Shown here piece by piece: positions 60,347 to 64,000 of a stretch of DNA of 64,000 bases. Each line of letters opens with the position of its first letter. The stretch's first letter is position 1. The notes under the pieces were generated by a model. That model was not told the origin of the DNA and did no database searches. It saw only the letters and a list, made by a program, of their open reading frames with translations. The DNA is from Chryseobacterium antibioticum (GTDB taxonomy: Bacteria; Bacteroidota; Bacteroidia; Flavobacteriales; Weeksellaceae): assembly GCF_012927325.1 (NCBI RefSeq), contig NZ_JABBGI010000027.1:1-64000 (forward strand), written 5' to 3'. A program made the translations under genes and the position numbers.

Positions 60347-63010
60347 TCAGTCCACCAAGTTTTCTAAATAAAATTTTCCAATTTCATTATCATAGTCGCT
60401 TTTAAGATACTCTTTCAAATAATCAAGAAGAGGTTTTGATTTTTTAAAAGTATTAATATAATATTTTAAATTGTTTCCTATTAACCAGTAAGGATTGAAC
60501 TTAGAATAATCAAATGTATCCAAATGTACTAGCCAATCGTAATAATTTTTTTTAGATGAAACATTATAATCAATATACTTTTCTAATTTTTTTAGAGAGA
60601 ATCCTAATTTAAAAAAAATATTAATTGCCTGATCCAATCTATAATTCTCTGGTGAACCAAATGCATCTCTTTCTTTTGATAAGTTAGGAATTCCCTCAAT
60701 GAATTTTTCTAATAATTGATCTCCTAAACGAGGAACAATAGTATCTAAAACAACTGCTGTACTATATAATTCAGAATTAAAATTGTTTTCTAATTCTTTA
60801 CAAACCTTTTGTTTGATTGTATTCTGTAGTTCATCATCTAAAAAACTTAATCCATACCAATATTTAAAATAGTTATCCTTTTTGGAAAAATCAATATCCT
60901 CAATATTTGAAACATCATTAATACCTTTGATTATATCAATAATTTCTTCTGAGGTAGCTTTTTCAAAATAGAGTTTTGCAAGAAAAGAAAAATTAGATAT
61001 TCTTACATTATCATCAACACCAAGTTTAATAAGTTCAAATAAGTTCTCCTTAGAGATTATATCTTCTTTTTCTGAAACAACCTTCATTAAATCTGAAACA
61101 AGAGATAATCTTTCAATCTTGTTTATTTTGATGAATTTTAAAAGTTTTGAAAAAAGAATATTTAAGCTTTCTTTATCAATTTCAACTTTAGAAATAATGA
61201 TGACTATATTTTGAATAATATTACTAATTTTCTGAACTAATCTATATTTATCTTTATTTCTTTTAAGATTATTAACTGATTTTATCAAATTATCTATATA
61301 AATCTTAAACTGTCCTAAAATAAGATTGGAACTTTGTATTTTAATACTTTTTATTTCATACTTATTTAACAAAAATGCAGCATCTTCACTTTTAACATAG
61401 AACATCCACATTTCAAGTATTTTAAAATCAAATTCATACTTTTCATAGTCAGGGTTTCTTAATGTATAAATAATGAGTATACCTTCTAATATTTTTCGAC
61501 ATAATTGTTCATATTCGTTGTATTGATTGAGAAGAACAAAATTAAATTTAAAGAAATTATGAATTCTCAAGAAATTACTTTGTAATTCAAGTAATTGTGT
61601 GTTTGATGTCCATCCCCCTTTTCTATCTCTTAACCAAGTTTTTTGTAATTCAAAAAGCAAATTGTCTATGTACACAATATTCCGGTAAACAAATCGAAAA
61701 TCTTTTAAAGTCTTATATATATCTAAAAAATGTTGTGCTTTATCTAAAATGAATTTTTCTTCCGATTTGTCATCGATATCTTTGAATTTCTTTTTTATTT
61801 CATCATCAAAGTAAAAACTACTTTCGCTTAATTGCTTTAATTCTAGTAAATTTAATTTTGCAATTAGATAGGTGATAGGATTCTTATTTTTGTTTTCATT
61901 CCTGTATATATCTATTGATTGTTCGACATTTCCAAATAAAAATGAGGTATATGCCTTTCTTAGTTTCTCATAACTCGAATACTCAGGTCTATTAAGTTTT
62001 AAAAGATTTTCTGTTTTTCTTATATCTAATCTCTCGAAAGTACACCTTTCACAGTTGCAAGTTCCCGAAAGAAAAAGATTATGGATACAAAATCTATTTC
62101 CTTCCTTTAATATTCTGCCTCGAAAATAAATATGTTCAATTGCATTTATGCGAAAGAAACTAACTATAGATTTTATTTTTTCTTCCTGTTTATCTACAAA
62201 AGTATGACCACTCAAAATTTTATAAGTCTTTCTTCTTCTATTAACATCGAAATCTTTTATTGTATTATAAAACTCCTCATTATTTGTAGATATACTCATA
62301 TCATTAAGATATGTATTTTCTCCAAAAGTATGATACAATATTTCGCTTAGAATATTTTTAGGGATAACTTTTATACACTCAAACTTTTCTATTATGTAAT
62401 TAAGTTTATCAATGGTATGTAGTCCTTCCGTTTCTTTTTTAAAAATGGAGTAATCCGATTTATGAGATTCAAATAGATTTCCATGTAACTTTTCAATTTG
62501 TTTAATCTTTGCTGTACTTATTTCATCAAGAAATTTATCAAAATTCTCCTCATTGAGAATATTATCTTTCGGTATGTATATTTGAAAACTCTTTACCTTT
62601 TTATTTTTTTGTTCACGTATCCTATTTAGAATAGTGTCATCATTTTGAATAAAATAATAATAAATTTTATTTGATACAATATCACAGAGGGTAAAAACAA
62701 AAGGTTCAGAAATTTTATTATACCACGAAATCGGATGTCTTAAACTTGTTAAGGGATAAGAAATAACGTCTGCATTTTTTTTTGATTTTACAACTGCATT
62801 TTTGCCCTTATTTTGATTAAGAAAAATAAATTCATCAACGGACTCTTCTCTATCAACGATTTGATAGAAAAAGTCGATTCCAATTTCCCGTCTTCCAGAC
62901 TCATGTTTGATCATTTTAAAATTTTTTGACCTAAACAATTCAGATAAAGTATCATTGAGAAGTGAATTAGCTTTATCTTCAATTTCTGTATTATCTAATT
63001 TACTTGACAT
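60347..63010 (-). CDS. Large protein with DUF4365-like nuclease N-terminus
   Basis: 887 residues, very AT-rich. Residues 1-130 resemble the DUF4365 nuclease domain: REIGIDFFYQI, then EFIFLNQNKGKN (a GID and a QxK in PD-(D/E)xK style), then TSLRHPISWYNKISEPFVFTL and IYYYFIQND. About residue 308-323 carries a Cys cluster, CIHNLFLSGTCNCERC (C-x9-C-x-C-x2-C). The rest (330-887) is a long, charged alpha-helical region, with FGNVEQSIDIYRNENKN looking like a TPR turn. It has no membrane segment. Sitting in a mobile element, it could be a defence-type nuclease with a helical sensor; the domain call was by eye. Confidence 0.65.
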   Translation of the reverse strand: MSSKLDNTEIEDKANSLLNDTLSELFRSKNFKMIKHESGRREIGIDFFYQIVDREESVDEFIFLNQNKGKNAVVKSKKNADVISYPLTSLRHPISWYNKISEPFVFTLCDIVSNKIYYYFIQNDDTILNRIREQKNKKVKSFQIYIPKDNILNEENFDKFLDEISTAKIKQIEKLHGNLFESHKSDYSIFKKETEGLHTIDKLNYIIEKFECIKVIPKNILSEILYHTFGENTYLNDMSISTNNEEFYNTIKDFDVNRRRKTYKILSGHTFVDKQEEKIKSIVSFFRINAIEHIYFRGRILKEGNRFCIHNLFLSGTCNCERCTFERLDIRKTENLLKLNRPEYSSYEKLRKAYTSFLFGNVEQSIDIYRNENKNKNPITYLIAKLNLLELKQLSESSFYFDDEIKKKFKDIDDKSEEKFILDKAQHFLDIYKTLKDFRFVYRNIVYIDNLLFELQKTWLRDRKGGWTSNTQLLELQSNFLRIHNFFKFNFVLLNQYNEYEQLCRKILEGILIIYTLRNPDYEKYEFDFKILEMWMFYVKSEDAAFLLNKYEIKSIKIQSSNLILGQFKIYIDNLIKSVNNLKRNKDKYRLVQKISNIIQNIVIIISKVEIDKESLNILFSKLLKFIKINKIERLSLVSDLMKVVSEKEDIISKENLFELIKLGVDDNVRISNFSFLAKLYFEKATSEEIIDIIKGINDVSNIEDIDFSKKDNYFKYWYGLSFLDDELQNTIKQKVCKELENNFNSELYSTAVVLDTIVPRLGDQLLEKFIEGIPNLSKERDAFGSPENYRLDQAINIFFKLGFSLKKLEKYIDYNVSSKKNYYDWLVHLDTFDYSKFNPYWLIGNNLKYYINTFKKSKPLLDYLKEYLKSDYDNEIGKFYLENLVD

Positions 63011-63135
63011 AAATAGCAGTCGTTAATTTTATTGTATCTATGCAATATTAAGTATTAAGTACCATAGAATCTAACAAACACTAACTATTTATTAATAAAA
63101 TTAGTTTGCATGTCTAAAACTATCAAAGAAGTTTT

Positions 63136-63180
63136 GGAGCTATTGCTTTCTAAAAAACATAGCTCCATTTTTCTTTTTTT
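63136..63180 (+). terminator. Terminator-like hairpin
   Basis: GGAGCTAT (63136-63143) and ATAGCTCC (63159-63166) enclose 15 nt and are followed by a T-rich run to 63178. No plus-strand gene of normal size ends here; a 26-codon frame starts at 63110 just after TTAGTTTG. A very short transcript from that spot would end at this hairpin. Confidence 0.4.
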
Positions 63181-63213
63181 TCATTATTAGAAATGGATTT
63201 AGTTCCGAGAAGA

Positions 63214-63579
63214 TTAACAATTTTTAGCAATTAAATAATAAATTTTTGTAAAAACCTTGTTTTGCTGTTCTTTCAGTTCAGTAATTGTTTTTAGTTTTTC
63301 ATTAAACCCTTTCAAAGCTTCGACATTCATAAATTTTTGAGCATTGACTATTTTTGCTACTTGGTTTATATTAGTTTCAATCTTCACAAAAATATTGTCC
63401 TGTTTTTCAATAAATGCCAGTATTTTTCTTCTTTCATCATCAAAAATTCTACTCTCCACTGAGTCAATAATTAAACTGCTCAAAGAAATTCGTTTTTGGG
63501 AACAGAGCTTTTTCCAGCTTTCTTTCCGGTGTTTTTGAATCCTTATGAAGATACGCTCCTCTTTTTCTCTATTTTTCAT
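63214..63579 (-). CDS. mobC: MobC-like mobilization accessory protein
   Basis: 121 residues, basic. The N-terminal RIFIRIQKHRKESWKKLCSQKRISLSSLIIDSV resembles a ribbon-helix-helix domain. The C-terminal DNIFVKIETNINQVAKIVNAQKF is the NxNQxAKxxN motif of MobC/relaxosome proteins. These bind the transfer origin and help the relaxase. A relaxase gene is expected near by but was not found in the window; the gene reads leftward and its partner may be to the right. Confidence 0.75.
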   Translation of the reverse strand: MKNREKEERIFIRIQKHRKESWKKLCSQKRISLSSLIIDSVESRIFDDERRKILAFIEKQDNIFVKIETNINQVAKIVNAQKFMNVEALKGFNEKLKTITELKEQQNKVFTKIYYLIAKNC

Positions 63580-63801
63580 CTGTACTATAATAATTTGATT
63601 AAAAACTCTAAGACAAATTAAGTACTAAAACAGCAACAAGTCAATAGTAATGAGTATGTTCAACTCAAATAAGAGTATTCTGGAATCATATAGAATTTCA
63701 AAAGATTAAAAAAGAATATACTGGGCTAATTTGGATCCTTTTTAAGATTTCAAAAAAATAAAAACTGAGTTCCGAAGTTTTCCCCCCTTTTTGTAAAAAA
63801 G
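63580..63801. other. Gene-free AT-rich spacer upstream of mobC
   Basis: 222 bp with no credible gene. A CCCCCC run occurs at 63782-63787 before TTTTTGTAAAAAAGG. Leader and transfer-origin sequences are expected here because the mobC gene starts at 63579. Confidence 0.5.
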
Positions 63802-63860
63802 GCAAGATCGTCTTTGTGAGTACAACTTGAAAAGTTTGTACGTACAAAGACACATCTTGC
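63802..63860. other. Long imperfect inverted repeat, candidate transfer origin
   Basis: The arm at 63802-63828 (GCAAGATCGTCTTTGTGAGT..) pairs with that at 63832-63860 (revcomp GCAAGATGTGTCTTTGTACG..). The two match over 27-29 bp with a few changes and two one- or two-base gaps. The right arm itself contains the palindrome CTTTGTACGTACAAAG. It lies 223 bp upstream of mobC. Relaxase nicking regions usually carry such an inverted repeat. No nic site could be identified. Confidence 0.45.
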
Positions 63861-64000
63861 TATAATAAGCATGCTAATTTTTCAGAGCTTTGAAAAAATA
63901 AAGCTAAAAAAAATACAACATATTGATAATCAATTATCTATATTGTTTAAAATATTTTTTGCTATTGAAAGAAAAAAAAGATGGTGAGTTAGGGAAAGAA

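Larger units (their letters stand above)
56012..64000 (+). mobile_element. Integrated mobilizable element at tRNA-Phe (right end outside window)
   Basis: Starting at the tRNA, an integrase gene is the first coding sequence, followed by unrelated cargo. A MobC-like protein and a long inverted repeat close the window. Base composition becomes clearly more AT-rich from about 56.1 kb, and most proteins are unrecognised. The tRNA 3' half (GGTTCGATTCCTGGAGAAAC, 56063-56082) would be the core att repeat, whose second copy should lie to the right. The left boundary was set at the tRNA. Confidence 0.65.

Overview
The window reads as chromosome of a Chryseobacterium-like member of the Flavobacteriia (family Weeksellaceae). 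The reasons are Bacteroidota-type promoters (TTG, about 20 nt, TAnnTTTG) seen in front of several genes, A-rich leaders with almost no Shine-Dalgarno sequences, a type IX secretion sorting domain, a complete Bat (aerotolerance) operon, a PadR plus PspC pair, a probable bacillithiol disulfide reductase (YpdA), and a multicore graspetide cluster of the chryseoviridin type. The genus call is an inference from gene content; no marker comparison could be run.

Layout. 1-0.45 kb: tail of a transposase and repeat-rich spacer. 0.45-3.3 kb (minus strand): a RiPP cluster with three precursor genes (N-terminal PFFASFLE leader, 3-4 TxPxxD ring motifs, and a microviridin-like TMKYPSD core) followed by two ATP-grasp ligases, with a 12-bp terminator hairpin between the precursors and the ligases. 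3.4-12.6 kb: housekeeping genes (esterase, pdxJ, MscS channel, DUF456, ung, acyltransferase, GNAT, a MutS2 without Smr domain). 12.6-24.4 kb: an ABC ATPase, a cobalamin riboswitch placed before an acyl-CoA thioesterase instead of a B12 gene, a hairpin-bounded repeat, cytochrome P450, padR-pspC, a 20-residue amphipathic peptide gene, two acyl-lipid/thioester enzymes, an isochorismate synthase and MarC. 24.4-32.3 kb (minus): moxR, a GNAT gene, DUF58, a BatD-like gene, batA, batB, batC and batD as one operon. 32.6-46 kb: secreted proteins including a PNGase F-like enzyme with T9SS signal, rlmB, YfhO, a glycosyltransferase, YpdA and an MFS transporter. 46.2-46.8 kb: an IS200/IS605-type element bounded by two covarying hairpins. 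46.9-55.9 kb: glnS, a hydrolase, two very small peptide loci (one under a sigma-54-like site, one a broken double-glycine Cys-rich bacteriocin-like peptide), menC, fbp, a monofunctional aspartate kinase and a probable bifunctional ornithine-lipid acyltransferase.

From 56.0 kb to the end the sequence becomes visibly more AT-rich and looks like an integrated mobilizable element. It begins at tRNA-Phe(GAA), followed by a repeated GGTnACCGAAAAG site, a tyrosine recombinase, and cargo of unknown function. The cargo comprises a zinc-ribbon protein that may be frameshifted, a GIY-YIG nuclease embedded in four copies of a 42-residue repeat, and an 887-residue protein with a DUF4365-like nuclease N-terminus. 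The element continues with a MobC-like accessory protein and a 59-bp imperfect inverted repeat that could be the transfer origin. Its far end is outside the window. The cargo, especially the 887-residue protein, is the best candidate here for an undescribed system; the graspetide cluster is the best supported natural-product locus, but it belongs to a class already described.
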